Assembly (NCBI GenBank): GCA_002104985.1
Contig: MCGO01000051.1
Span: 62,001 to 126,000, forward strand
Direction of reading: 5' to 3'
DNA: 64,000 nucleotides
Source: Rhizoclosmatium globosum
Taxonomy: Eukaryota > Chytridiomycota > Chytridiomycetes > Chytridiales > Chytriomycetaceae
The notes below the pieces were generated by a model. That model was not told the DNA's origin. It ran no database searches and worked only from the letters and a program-made list of their open reading frames with translations. Every line of letters begins with the position of its first letter. Positions within the stretch are counted from its first letter, which is position 1. Shown in pieces: positions 44,650 through 55,983 of this stretch. The translations under genes and the position numbers were made by a program.

Positions 44650-45060
44650 GACTTTCGTCTAGTTGAGCTCGCACATGACACAATTCGCTTTTGCCGAGCA
44701 GTGCATGTTTGGCCAAACATGACACTTTACATGCGATCTATACCAGTCATTGTTCAACATCGTGCGGCCGTGGGATCGTTAGGGACTCTGATATCTCGAT
44801 TCAATGGTACTACATGTTTCGATATTCCCATAAATTCCCTCTTCAACGTCACTTCCAAGAAAATTATTGTGATGTTTGGACCAGTGGACACTTTTGACCC
44901 AAACCCCCCTCTCTTCCTAATAATAGTGACGTCCCCTTCCATCTCCACTTTGAATGGAGATCTTCAGGAATATCTTCCGGAAAATATAGGGTCGAATGGG
45001 CAAAGGTCAATGATATTGAGAGTGCTGGAGGCTTTGGTTCGTTGCAATGCCAAGAAATGA
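44650..45060 (+). pseudogene. Degenerate F-box-like paralogue
   Basis: The frame reads HDTIRFCRAV, then HVWPNMTLYMRSIPVIVQHR and LGTLISRFNGTTCFDIP, aligned with the split F-box gene. The N-terminal F-box is damaged (part of it is deleted), and the C-terminal half is missing. It sits between the intact copy and the split copy, so the cluster arose by tandem duplication followed by decay. Confidence 0.7.
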
Positions 45061-45141
45061 CAGTAGAAAGTAATATGAGGACTAAGAGGCAAATATCCTA
45101 TTGCTGACCAGATTGCTGATTCTGTTATGAATGTTCTTAAA

Positions 45142-45615
45142 ATGACTGTGACATCAATCTGCTCACTTCCAGTCGAATTGCTTGATGAGATCCTGAAGCA
45201 CCTTACCACTCATGATATGATTCGCTTCTGTAGAGTCATGCCAGTACTTACTGAGTACGTCGATATCATTGTCAAAGCTGGGAAACTTCTCAACAGCACC
45301 AGCGGCATGTACTCTTGGCCAGATATGAAGCTTTCCAAACGTACTATACCGATATTACTACAACACAAGAAAGCTATTGCAGCGTTGGGGACTCTGATAT
45401 CACGATTCAACGGTGTTACACGTTTCGAGATTGCTGAAGACTTTCCTCTTGATCAGATTCAGATGTTTTGCGATGTATCTTCTCGGAATGTGTGCTTGAT
45501 GTTTGGTGCATTGGGATCATTGGCGTTAAGTGAATGGTCGAAACGAGTTTCTTGTGCTGGCAAGAACGTACATCAGGAAACTCAACCCAACATTTTGCAG
45601 CATGATGATGCATAT
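45142..45615 (+). pseudogene. F-box-like gene, 5' half, interrupted by a DNA transposon
   Basis: It starts MTVTSICSLPVELLDEILKH with a clear F-box-like motif, followed by MIRFCRVMPVLTEY, LGTLISRFNGVTRFEI and FCDVSSRNVCLMFGALGS. It stays in frame to GCATAT (Ala-Tyr) at 45610-45615, where the Plavaka-type element begins. The same GCATAT, in the same codon phase, opens the 3' half at 50667. Reading on past 45615 gives only unrelated residues. Confidence 0.85.
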
Positions 45616-45852
45616 GCAACATTACGAATACATTTCTTGGAATTTTTCATATTTGAAATGTTAAGAATGCCTTACAAATGCATGAAATGCAAAATTATGG
45701 ATCATACATGGAAACGTAATAGATTTGACATTCAAAGTAATTGTTTGGCATATTATGCATACATTATTGTGTATAATAAATAGCTAACTTATGTATTTTT
45801 ATTCATTCTTAAAAGACAGATACAAGCAGCTTTTATAGCTTTCACAAGAGGC

Positions 45853-48592
45853 TCAGTCAGACAAAATTGATTCAGTGTCAGATCCAGCAGAAAAATTGTA
45901 ACTCTTGCGGATGATAGACCAAAGGTTACGTTCTGCATACGTATTCAAATAAACCTTTCCAGACTTTCCGTTTTGTCCATCCTGAAAATAAGGAATAATG
46001 TGAGCTCTTCCTTTGATTGAATTGAGAGGAGCCACAACAATCGAATTCTTGTCTCCAACATGGGCAGGCTCAAGAATGAACAGGCCACTCTTGTTTTGTT
46101 GGTGTTGCGGTAGGGCCTGGTAACGTTGCAATACCACAAAATGTGATATATTATTGCTATCTTGATGTTTAACAGCCATGAAGTGTTTTGCTCTTCCAAC
46201 AAGGAACTGACTTCCACCCAGGCCAGACTCCATGACAGGAGGCTTTAGCTTATTCAACGTGTAGACACAAAAGTCTGGCAATCCCTTGTTGCCAATTCGA
46301 AGAAACTCAACATGCTGACTGCTGTTCTTGTCAAAATTGACAATTTTGGCGGAGCGAAATAAAGTATGCTCCTAGATTTAAAAGATAAGCTTTGGTTTTT
46401 TAACACTGTGCTTACCTTGACAAACAGATGAATTTTGATTCCATACTTTCCAACTTTATGGCTGAGGCCATGATAAACTTTGTCTGAAGCTTCAAACTCA
46501 CGAAAGGAGAAGAGTCGTTTTCTTGCTACCAAACTGAAGTGCGGGTCAGCAGATTCACTCCAGGTAAACATTTTGGCTTCTCCAGAAGTCAATCCCTTGT
46601 GTCTCAGCATCAGATTTCTCATTCTGTTGACCTTATCCTTTCGAGTGCCGTTCTGAATCATTTGCTTTTCTGATTCCTTCCTATTGGTGTCAGCATAAGC
46701 AGCGACCACGTTTGTTCTTTGTGTTGACTCCAAAAATTCTGTTCCATACGAGTCAGTGGCGCCGAACCTTCTAATTGCTTCTGGAAATGAAGCCAAAATG
46801 TGCATTTTGGGAAAGTTCATAGACTTCTTGTCTGTGTCAAATACTTGAACTAAGTCTGAAAAGTCTTGAAGTCTTGCAGTCAAAATAGCTAAGGATGAAT
46901 CGGTATGGCTCTTTGCCGAAACCATCATCGTGATATCAAAAAGAGCTTCAAGGCATTCAATTACTTCAACTGAAACCAAATCGTAGACACATGGCAGAAG
47001 GTAAATCATAATGCTTGCATAGTCTTTCTTTGTAAGCTTGCTTAGAGACGAAGCTCCCTTCTGAAATCGGCTGAATCCAGGGTAAGGAGGGATTTTTGAA
47101 ATTCTAAGATCCATTTTCTGAAGGCCTTTATCACCAAACTTCTCAGTGATGGCAGATTTCACAAGTTTCCAGAGGTGATAACCAAAGACTCCAATAAAAA
47201 TTGAATGCATCGGATCAGCAGTAACAGCGGAATGAATGCAGAATCGCTCAGATGCCATGTGCAGTTTGTAGAAAGCATTTTTGACAAATGGAACCTGCCC
47301 TTTTGCTGCAAAACGAGCCCGTTGAATTGTGTATGATTTCCCGCGCATAGCAAATTTGAAATTTTGTTCCAAAGACTCAGTCTTCTTTCGAACAAACGAC
47401 TGACAACTACGCCCGCAGTTGCTGAGTTCGCACTGCTTCACAAAACAGCAAGGCATTGGGGCAGCAAGACATCCAGGGCTAACAGTGGCAGTCAAGGTTA
47501 ACTCTGGATAGTCGCCATCATAATTGAATAAACATGGATAGTAGCAGCGCATTCTTCCATCTGGGCTTATCAAATCAACTCCATGTGTAACCCAATCCTC
47601 AATGCAAGACAGAATAATAGCCAAGGTTGCATGATGAACTGCACGTTTATATGCTGTGAGGAATTGAGATTCACGTTCACCAGTAGTTTGGTTTGATAAC
47701 ACTGGGAGATACGCCACCATAACACTTGCTTGGTTTGAGAGCTTATTACGCCAACGTTTGTCAATATTCCCAAAGGTCATTATCATGGGATGAAACGTTT
47801 GCTTTCCAATTTTAGTCGCAAGGGCAGCATCAGATCCAAACTTTAGCAGAAGTGGTGTCCCCCCATTAGGAATCTTTTCCTGAAGAGTCTTGCAGTAATC
47901 ACTTGAATACGCTTCATCATAAATACGGTTTCCAATGGCATCAAGCTGCTGCATATAACAATATTTGAATACGTCTTTTAGAGTCGAATCACTGAGCATG
48001 CATTCGATTACTTTGTCTAGTGGGCGTACATGGACTGAAACGGGATCATTTTCCCAATGAGCTCTTGCTTTTTCCTCATATCTTTCAGGCATATTAGAGA
48101 GAATAAGTTCGATTGGTACATCAAGACACTCGTAATCCTAAAGGAATGTCAGAAGTACTGAACCTTAAAAACTTGCACTACATACAACACTCAAGCCAGC
48201 AAATTTATCAATGGCTTCCAAAAGCCCTTTCCCAGTCTTAAAGGCTGTTCGACATTCAGGTGTCCACCGCGGATTGTCAAATTTAATTTTGCGGGTGATA
48301 GCGGTCTGCCCCATTGGATTTTCAACAACACAATGCACAATTAAATCAATATCGTGAGGACGAAATGTATCGGTTATTTGCTTGACAAGACTTTTATCTT
48401 CATCGTAATAGACATCATTAAGTGGTAGACCTATGTTTCCTCAGTTGCGCTTTGGTCTGATTCGGAAGGGTCGGAGAACAATGCTGGGCCATGGCTCATC
48501 GACAAGTATTCAGGATGACATAATCGCATATGTCTTCCAAGATTGTCTTTTGATTTGAAGACTTTGCAGTTAAACCTGCAACGGAAAGTCAT
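45853..48592 (-). CDS. Plavaka-type transposase with N-terminal zinc finger
   Basis: Three exons: 48186-48592, 46416-48137, 45853-46371; about 882 residues. The N-terminus has a C2H2-like finger (FRCRFNC ... RHMRLCHPEY). The core has blocks typical of fungal Plavaka/KDZ-like transposases: FHPMIMTFGNIDKRWRN, DWVTHGVDLISPDGR, NYDGDYPELTLTATVSPG, a Cys cluster (CCFVKQCELSNCGRSC), DPMHSIFIGVFGYHLW, and FPKMHILASFPEAIRRFG followed by TEFLESTQRTNV. Acidic residues in these blocks are probably the DDE triad. It catalyses excision and insertion of the element. One base seems to be missing at the T3 run 48436-48438 (after SATEET, before GLPLND). If that loss is real the protein would be truncated early. 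Confidence 0.82.
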
Positions 48593-48632
48593 TCAACTTA
48601 GTTGTTCAATTTTTGTTTGCAAAACGAAAACA

Positions 48633-50275
48633 ATGGCGCAATCGCAAGACAAAGGCGTCACTCGGAAACAAAAGCAAACAGCCAAACGTCGAACGCATCC
48701 GAAGAACAATGCGTCTACTTTCGATTCTAGTCTTTCGAAAATACGCAAGGGGAAGAAGAGCCGGAACACCAAGAGACTTGCTGCCTCAACAGGATCTTTG
48801 TAAGGCTCTTTATTTCAACTTTCAAATCTTACGTTTAAATCAAAAGGAACTCGAACGTAAAGGCCTTGATCGCGAAGGCAAAACGTTTATCGAACAAGTG
48901 AGTGGTGTTCTCTCTTCTTCTTCGTTTTTTAACTTCATTAGAAATGGAAGACACGTCAAGACCACCAACAAAGCGGATGACAACGAGGACGAGGACGAAG
49001 ACGACGACGACGACGACGACGACGACAACAACAACGACGATGACAACAACGTGGAGGACGACGACGAGGGCAACGAAATCGACGAGGGTGACGAGGGCAA
49101 CCAAGGCAGCGAGGACAACAACACCGAAGACGAAGAAACCCGCCGCGAAGACGTGACGCCTCCACGCTCCAGACGCAATGGTCCAAACGAAACAATTCCA
49201 GAAGAAGGCGAGAACCCAGCGACTGATGCGAGTCGCGCAAGCCTTGGTGCCAGGCGATGGAACAATGCCGATCCCGATTCAAATGAAACCCCGAACGAAC
49301 TCATTGCGGGTGATCTCTTCTACGAAGCTGGACTGTCCAAGAAGTACGTATCTCTTTATTGATCAGATCACAACTCTAACTCTAGTCATCAACAGGCAAT
49401 ACGCAACCTTCCTGTCTCTATGTGTCAAGGATTGTATCAAACACCGCCTTTTTGTTGACTCATTCACTGGAGAGCCAGATAAAGCAGTACGCAGTCGGAT
49501 TTATTTGCTTCTCAGTCGTGCTTGTGGATTCAAGGTTGAGCCGTTACTCTCGTCTGACCCAACTCAGATGTATGAAGATGTAAGTCGTTGTTCTAATCCC
49601 AGATACGTAATCTAACAGTTTCCACAGTATAAATACAAAATCCAAACGTATAGAAGTACATTCTTCTGCGATTTCAACAAGATGTGGCTTGCAACCGATC
49701 CTTACGATTTAGGCCTCAAAACTGGAGCTCGGAACAAACCCAAAGCTGCGGAATTACTGGATGAGCTTCAGTGAGTCATGATTCATTCCAAACAAGACAT
49801 TAATCTCTCTGTAGATTTCTTCATCTAACTACAACCAATGAAGAAGATGGAGTAACCATGTGCCAACAGTACCAGAATCCACATTTCCTGAATGCCTGCG
49901 AAACTGCTATCAATTTGGCGTCATTCAAGCGCTGTTTGACAATTGAGGAGTTTTTCGAGAACAAGTCAATCCATCCGTTTGCAGTTCTTGTCAGTTTGGT
50001 AACAACTCTCCTTCTGATTATATAAATATTAATGACATGCCCAGGTTCACCACCAACTTGAAAGAGTCGACCAGACTACATTGGCTTTCACCGACCACAC
50101 AGCATCGTTTGCTTGTTACCAACAGCTATTGAACGCATACAAAGGTATCGATGCCGACGGAGTCCATGATTTCGACTTACAATCTCGTGTAAGAGCTGGA
50201 TGCAGTGGTTTCTACTCTGTCTTACGTCGTCGTTTCAACAAGAGCACAAACACTGTGAAAAAGTTCAAGTTCTAG
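48633..50275 (+). CDS. Transposon accessory protein with acidic tract (DUF6532-like)
   Basis: Seven exons, all in phase: 48633-48799, 48847-48897, 48942-49343, 49396-49579, 49628-49770, 49815-49998, 50045-50275; 453 residues. Basic N-terminus (KQKQTAKRRTHPK, KIRKGKKSRNTKR), a long Asp/Glu/Asn tract (about residues 82-130, including nine consecutive Asp), then a folded C-terminal half (FLSLCVKDCIKHRLFVD, FLNACETAINLASFKRC, LVHHQLERVDQTTLAF, YQQLLNAYKGIDA). The C-terminal half resembles the basidiomycete DUF6532 pattern as I remember it. It is divergent from the transposase (start codons 40 bp apart) and inside the duplicated target site, so it moves with the element. Its role is unknown; DNA binding or transposase help is a guess. 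Confidence 0.75.
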
Positions 50276-50672
50276 TGCATTGTTGTTATATCCTTTCGTT
50301 TCATATCCTTTCTGGCTCAAAATGCAAGCCAAAAATAAACATTATTATCCCACATTATGTGCATATTGTAAGATATTCAAGCAGATTAGAAATAGAGACT
50401 TATGTTGGGCTGGAATACTGAATGCATTGCAAATACATTGGAAATGTATTTCTTATAAGTGTTATGCCCCACTCATTCTTCTTATTCTAAGGCCTTCTTT
50501 GTATTGTCACTAATCTATTAGTAATGCCTTGCTCATGCATTTGCAACATTTGTCACGCATTAGAACGCGTATGTCAAATTTGGCAGGTATTGAAATCAGG
50601 GGGGGGTCGCATGTTTTACATAAGCTCCATAAGAATACATTTCCATACATTTTTATTAATATTTAGGCATAT

Positions 50673-51155
50673 CTGCAGTTTCCTGATGTAGTAGGGATTC
50701 ACCTTGGGCCTATACGAAAGAACACGAAAGTTGATGAGATTGACCAAGTGCGATTGGCGTTGGAAGCCTTGAATCCATCGGAAATCACTTGCTTGGGTGA
50801 TAGTATTATTCTCCCTCTGTTGTCCTCATGTCCTCGGCTCCACTGTCTAAAATTGGAATATGTGGGAAATGTCAAAGCGACTCTTAGTGTTTCCTCCGTT
50901 CTTGCTGTCGCAAAACACGTCAAGGAACTCTCATTGGTCTATCATAATCGAGAAATCCTTTTGGATATGGTTCGGATTTTACCACATACGAGTATCGGGA
51001 AAGTGAGGCTCTCGTTTCCTTGTCCGACATTATCGATCCAGGAACAGAATCGAATGATGAACGAGGCAGGGTTCATTTATCAATGGCTGAAGTATGCTGG
51101 TTTCGCTGTATATGGCAAGATTTTTTGTTATGTTCGGCAACATCAAAACAAATAA
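50673..51155 (+). pseudogene. F-box-like gene, 3' half
   Basis: It resumes in frame directly after the second GCATAT with LQFPDVVGIHLGPIRK, and has leucine-rich pieces (CPRLHCLKLEYVGN, VKELSLVYHNREIL) and a C-terminal MVRILPHTSIGKVRL that matches LIRVLPNSAIKRVEI in the intact paralogue at 43728-44600. The stop is at 51153-51155. Together with 45142-45615 it would make a protein of about 320 residues, near the length of the intact copy. Confidence 0.85.
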
Positions 51156-52020
51156 ACATGGAATATCGTTTTATTGGGCTCACTGCTCATCTCAAAGGAG
51201 CCAATCAGATTCTTTCAATTCCAAAGGAGCCAATCAGAATCAAACCCCACCAAAACTTACCACCACCGCCTTTCCACTGCAGCACAGATCTCCTCGATTT
51301 CCCCAGTTATATAATCGTACTATATGAACGATTACGCCGAATCTGAAGCTTGTAGCAATTATAGCGGCGATTTTATGTTGCCTTTTCTGTAGGAGACAAC
51401 CAAGAGCCAAAGTGATAAACAGGTCGGGGAAGGAATCAATCTACCATTCAACCAAGCATTTTAACGCATTAGAGATGATTGATAAAGTAATATAAATGTA
51501 TAAGACGAATGATTTGCGAGTTTTGATCGGAATCAGTGACAATATCACATTACACCTCAATCCACCGTTACAACATGACTGATTTAAAAATAAAAAGGAT
51601 TTAGTTTATTAGAATTGATTGGCATACTTTGTTTCTGCCGTCATTCCGACAACAGGAAGTTGTTAGTTTCGTGTTCTGAATGCGACCAACAATTTAAGAT
51701 AAGAAACTCCGCAAACCAAATTTCGTAATAAAATCAATTAAACTGCGTGAAAGAATATCAACTATTTGTTGTGTATGTATTCGACAGTCGGTATTCATAA
51801 CTGCAAGTCCAACTCGAACTCACCAACCCTGACTTAACACTCTTTCTCTGCACTCTCTGCTCAAAAAATCCGTTAATCATCATAATTGAAAGGTTGAAAC
51901 GATGGAATCGCGGCGTATGACCCCTTCTCGCCGCTCTTTTTGTATTTATTCAAGTTGGACTTGGACCAGCATGGAAAGTGAGCCTTTTATTGTGTTTGTA
52001 GAGAAATAAGTCTCTGAAGA
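51156..52020. other. Intergenic region between the F-box-like gene and the CoA gene
   Basis: 865 bp, AT-rich, without a convincing gene. A short repeat of CAAAGGAGCCAATCAGA occurs at about 51194 and 51221. The last few hundred bases should contain the CoA gene promoter. Confidence 0.4.
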
Positions 52021-53094
52021 ATGCACGTCATTGTGGTCACCCCCTCATGCACCAACCCACCAGCCCTCGTTCGCCACTGCATCCAAGACGCTTCAGTCAG
52101 CAAAGTAACGATTGTTATCCCACAGCAACCCGGGCTTGACTCAATGCACGCGATGCTTTCATCAATCTACACCGCCGCTTACGTCATCAGCGATCCACTC
52201 CGCCACGTGCGCGTCTTAGTCAGCGGAGTCAGCGATGTTTCGCGTGCGGTCGAAGGCGCTGATTACGTGACTGGCGAGGACGACGAAGCACCGTTAGAAT
52301 TGAGGCATTTGAAGTACGTCAAAGTGGCATTGCCTTCGACGCCTCGCTTTGAAGCATCACATGCGTTCAAGTATGTTCCTGTTACGAATGTGGTGGATCC
52401 AAAGACGGTTGTGCTTGGTGGGACGTTTGATCATTTGCATCAAGGTCATTTGATTCTGTTGTCTATGGCTGCGCTTCTTGCGGAAGAGAAACTGATTTGT
52501 GGAGTTTATGGTGCGTAAAATAGTTGGTTGGTTGTGAAGTATTGATTCGTCCTATTGATGTATGTAGACTTTGCCAATACCCCTCAACGGCTACTAAAGA
52601 AAGCAAATCATGAATTTATGGAGTCCTTGGATGCTCGTATTAAAGCGGTAGAAGAGTTTTTGAGGCTTTTCAAGGTGGGTGTTATTGCGGACTTACTTTG
52701 AGGAAGGAGGGATATTTGCCAACCCATCTGGTCCTGGAGTTGCGAGAATGGGATCGGGCGTGATATTCGACTTTGTTTCAGACACTAATTTCGTTCCTTA
52801 TCCCTGAAGCCGAACCTCCAATATCGTATTGAAGGAATTCTTGATGACTTTGGACCAACGCGAAACGAACCTGATATGCAAGTTATTGTTGCTAGTGGCG
52901 AAACTGAGCAAGGCTGTTTGGCAGTCAATAAGCTTCGGAAGGAGAATGGGCTATGTGAACTAGACATCTATCTGATTGGAGTTGTCGCGAATCCTGAGTT
53001 GGAAGGAAAGGGTTCAGAAAACTTTGCAGACAAGATTAGTTCATCTTTTCTGAGGCGGTATCTGAGTGAACAAGCTGAGAAGACTCCAAAATGA
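52021..53094 (+). CDS. Phosphopantetheine adenylyltransferase (CoA biosynthesis)
   Basis: Three exons in phase: 52021-52510, 52568-52674, 52810-53094; 293 residues. The nucleotidyltransferase motif GGTFDHLHQGHLILL (T-x-GH type) lies near residue 140, followed by VYDFANTPQRLLKK, KPNLQYRIEGILDDFGPT and VASGETEQGCLAVNKLR, as in eukaryotic PPAT (yeast Cab4, the PPAT half of animal COASY). It joins 4'-phosphopantetheine and ATP to give dephospho-CoA. No dephospho-CoA kinase domain follows, so it is the single-domain fungal form. Exon 3 is taken from the AG at 52808-52809; the earlier AG at 52780 would break the frame. Confidence 0.88.
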
Positions 53095-53559
53095 ATCGAG
53101 TTGAATAAATCTCAGCAATCTCAGTATGGCAGCATTGCAAGAGAATGTTTAAATTATTAAAAGGCAAAGAATATCAATCAGCATGAGTATGCGTATTATG
53201 GGAATGAGGCGTCCGTTGATTATGTGTATAGTTCGGCGGTGTTGGTCGTTGTTATTCCGGCTTGGAAGGTTCGTGCTGGTTTGATTGAGGAGTGATTCGC
53301 TTGAAATTGTGTATATTTTGAACGAATAAATGAAAGCGTTTCTTGAGTTGCTAACACAAGGGTGTATAATGTGTTGTGCCATTTCGCTCGATGTTTCTCA
53401 GGCTTCAGCAAAGAAAGAGCTTCAGGAACAAAGGCTGAATAGTTGGACAATGACTTTCAAGGTGGCAAGTGGAGATTCGGAAGGAACAACCGGAAGTGAT
53501 CTTTGTATTTGTCCCACTCGTTTTCGAAAAGCATCTCAAACAACCACGACCACCAACCA
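53095..53559. other. Intergenic region upstream of the saccharopine gene
   Basis: 465 bp between the CoA gene stop and the saccharopine dehydrogenase start, both on the plus strand. Open frames here are on both strands and unrelated to known proteins. It should contain the promoter of the downstream gene; no factor site is recognised. Confidence 0.35.
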
Positions 53560-55026
53560 ATGCCCTCAATTCTCCTTCTTGGTTCAGGCTTTGTTGCCGA
53601 CCCGTGTCTCAGCTACCTTCTTAAGCGCCCTGAGAACAAGATCACAGTTGGTAAGGCCCTTGAGTGTTCCGGTTCTTATCTTCTCTTATCTCTGTGGTGA
53701 ATCAGCTGCCCGTCGAGTCGCCAATGTCACCAACCTGATTGCGGGCCGCCCAAACGCATCAGCAATTGCCCTTGATGTCAACGATGATGCCGCCCTCGAA
53801 GCTGCCGTTGCGAAACACGATGTTGTCATTAGGTGAGCTTAACTGCAGCGTATCTACTGTCAAACAACCAACCAACCACCCACCCTCCATCCAACCCAAG
53901 TTTGATTCCATACACGCACCACGCGCGTGTCATCAAAGCGGCCGTCAAGCACCGAAAGCACGTCGTGACTACCTCGTACATCTCGCCCGCAATGATGGAG
54001 TACGACCAGGCCGCAAAGGACGCTGGCATTACTGTCATGAACGAGATTGGTGTGGATCCTGGAATCGACCACTTGTACGCAATCAAGACAATCGACGAAG
54101 TCCACGCACTCGGCGGAAAGATCACCTCTTTCACCTCCTACTGTGGCGGTCTTCCTGCCCCAGAGTGCTCAAACAACCCTCTTGGTTACAAGTTCTCCTG
54201 GTCGTCTCGCGGTGTCCTCCTTGCCCTTAGAAACAACGCCAAGTGTGTCCAGGACGGAAAGATCCTCGACATTCCAGGCCCAGAACTCATGAACAGCGCC
54301 AAACCAATTCCAATCTACCCAGCCTTCGCCTTCGAGGGATACCCTAACCGTGACTCTACTCCTTACAACGAACGCTACCATATCCCAGAAGCCAAGACTG
54401 TCATCCGTGGAACCCTCCGATACGCCGGTTTCCCTAAATTCATTAACGCTCTCGTGAAGCTTGGATTCTTGGACGACAAGGAAGTCCCTCACGTGGCTTC
54501 AACTGCCGCCCCTATCCAATGGCGCGCCCTCCTCTCCCAGGCCGTCGGTGTCAACTTCACCTCTGTCGACGCCCTCGAAGCTGCTGTCAGAAAAACTGCA
54601 AACCTTTCTGGTGATGACGGCGAGCGTATCATCTTTGGTATGAAGTGGCTCGGAATGTTCTCTGAAACCAACGTGCATCTCCGTGGAACTATGCTCGACA
54701 CTCTCTGTGCTACCCTTGAAGACAAGATGATGTACGCACCAGGTGAACGTGATATGGTCATGCTGCAGCACAGATTCGGGGTGGAGTACCCTAACGGAAA
54801 GAAGGAGATTCGGACTTCAACTGGACTTTGGTTCGGTGTCCCCAACGGAGACTCGGCTATGGCTACTACTGTCGGTGTTCCATGTGGTATTGCTACTCAA
54901 CTCATTTTGGATGGTGTTTTGAAGAGACGCGGTGTTATTGCGCCTATGGATGCGGAAATCAACAACCCTATCCTGGAGGCTTTGGAGAAGGAGGGCATCT
55001 TTATGGTTGATGAGATTATTGCTTAA
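53560..55026 (+). CDS. LYS9: Saccharopine dehydrogenase (L-glutamate-forming), LYS9 type
   Basis: Three exons in phase: 53560-53650, 53706-53832, 53901-55026; 447 residues, the usual fungal length. The Rossmann start ILLLGSGFVADPCLSYLL is followed by AGRPNASAIALDVNDDAAL, NEIGVDPGIDHLYAIKTID, SYCGGLPAPECSNNPLGYKFSWSS (given here in parts) and a C-terminal MDAEINNPILEALEKEGI. The enzyme makes saccharopine from alpha-aminoadipate semialdehyde and glutamate in the alpha-aminoadipate lysine pathway, the fungal route. Third codon positions favour C, as in the phosphate transporter, suggesting good expression. The intron before exon 3 has a CCAACCAACCAACCACCCACCC tract (written here as motif only) upstream of its AG. 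Confidence 0.95.
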
Positions 55027-55269
55027 TAAGTTTACTTTGCGTTATTCGTTGATACAATAAACACGGATGATCTTGCACTAAAACATAGCGGCTTGAAGTA
55101 GGGAATGGTTGAATACATCTTACTTAAAAATAAACCTCCAACATATCTTCATTATCTTATAGCCTGCACTGCAGTTCTTTATTTTAATCTCGCTACCTTG
55201 CAGTATCTTCGCGTTCTGATCCAACCAAACATTCGATGGGATTTAAAGCTTTATTAAAACAAGGAAGTT

Positions 55270-55909
55270 CCAAGGCGGCTCCCCGGGAGCCCGTGGCTCC
55301 CCCCCACTCATTGTGACTCATGGGGAGCCAAAGAAGTTTGGGCTCCCCGGGAGCCGCCTTGGTATCTGAAAGCGATTTTCCAAGTCGGCTCCCCCGTCAG
55401 CTCCCCACTGTATAACATCAATGTTTCCATAACTCCATCCCATAGCTTGAATAAATGCCCTCAGTTGCAAACTTTATTTGTCAATAATTTAAATGTACGA
55501 AACTAAACTGTACAGGTTGCCCGAGTGCCGATTGTCTCCCGCATTTTCCACATTGAATCGCTCGCTTCTTTGTTTCTTTCAACAGAGAGGGAGTTGCACT
55601 CATTTTGCCTTATCGTCTTTGACTTTTGGACTGGTTTAACAGCAGTTGGAAACTCAAGACTCACACAAACCTCTTTGACAATATGAATACCGTTTCTTGC
55701 GAAAGAATCTTTGTAGTAGCTGAAGACTTTCTGAAACCATTGCGCTATTTGTTTCCAGTGTCCGAAAATATGTTTCCACTTCCTTACTTCATCTCCATGA
55801 TCTCTCGCTTACACAAAAAGAAACGAAACTTATGACTCACACATTTTATTATGACTCAAAATGAGTGGGGGGGGGGGGGGAGCCACGGGCTCCCGGGGAG
55901 CCGCCTTGG
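55270..55909. repeat. GC-rich palindromic repeat element with 23-bp arms
   Basis: The 23-bp sequence starting CCAAGGCGGCTCCCCGGGAG occurs forward at 55270-55292 and in reverse at 55340-55362 and 55887-55909. The first two can form a hairpin of about 93 bp; the first and third bound a 640-bp unit like terminal inverted repeats, with the extension GTGGCTCCCCCC..ACTCATT at both ends. A G14 run (55867-55880) faces a C7 run on the left side. No gene is inside. Target duplication is not clear. It could be a MITE-like or hairpin repeat family. Confidence 0.75.
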
Positions 55910-55983
55910 TTTTTTCTTAAAACAATTCAAAAAATTACAAATGCGGGGAATCGGAAGAGGCAGTGTTTGCTCAATGATACTCT

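Larger units (their letters stand above)
45616..50666. mobile_element. Plavaka-type (CACTA-related) DNA transposon with two divergent genes
   Basis: 5,051 bp with a 6-bp target duplication GCATAT (45610-45615 and 50667-50672), inserted in the F-box-like gene. It holds a transposase (minus, 45853-48592) and an acidic accessory gene (plus, 48633-50275) read outward from a 40-bp middle promoter. I see no long perfect terminal inverted repeats; instead, AATACATT-type motifs recur near both ends (45628, 50430-50451, 50633 and nearby), as in subterminal repeats of CACTA-like elements. The exact ends are set by the duplicated GCATAT and could shift by up to six bases within it. Confidence 0.82.

Noticed and set aside
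48835..49304. Serine- or valine-rich minus-strand frames
   Set aside because: They are the complement of the Asp-rich tract in the transposon accessory gene.
52675..52809. Frame break in the CoA gene after KVEEF-like exon 2
   Set aside because: Using the AG at 52808-52809 as acceptor gives FKPNLQYRIEG in frame; no break is needed.
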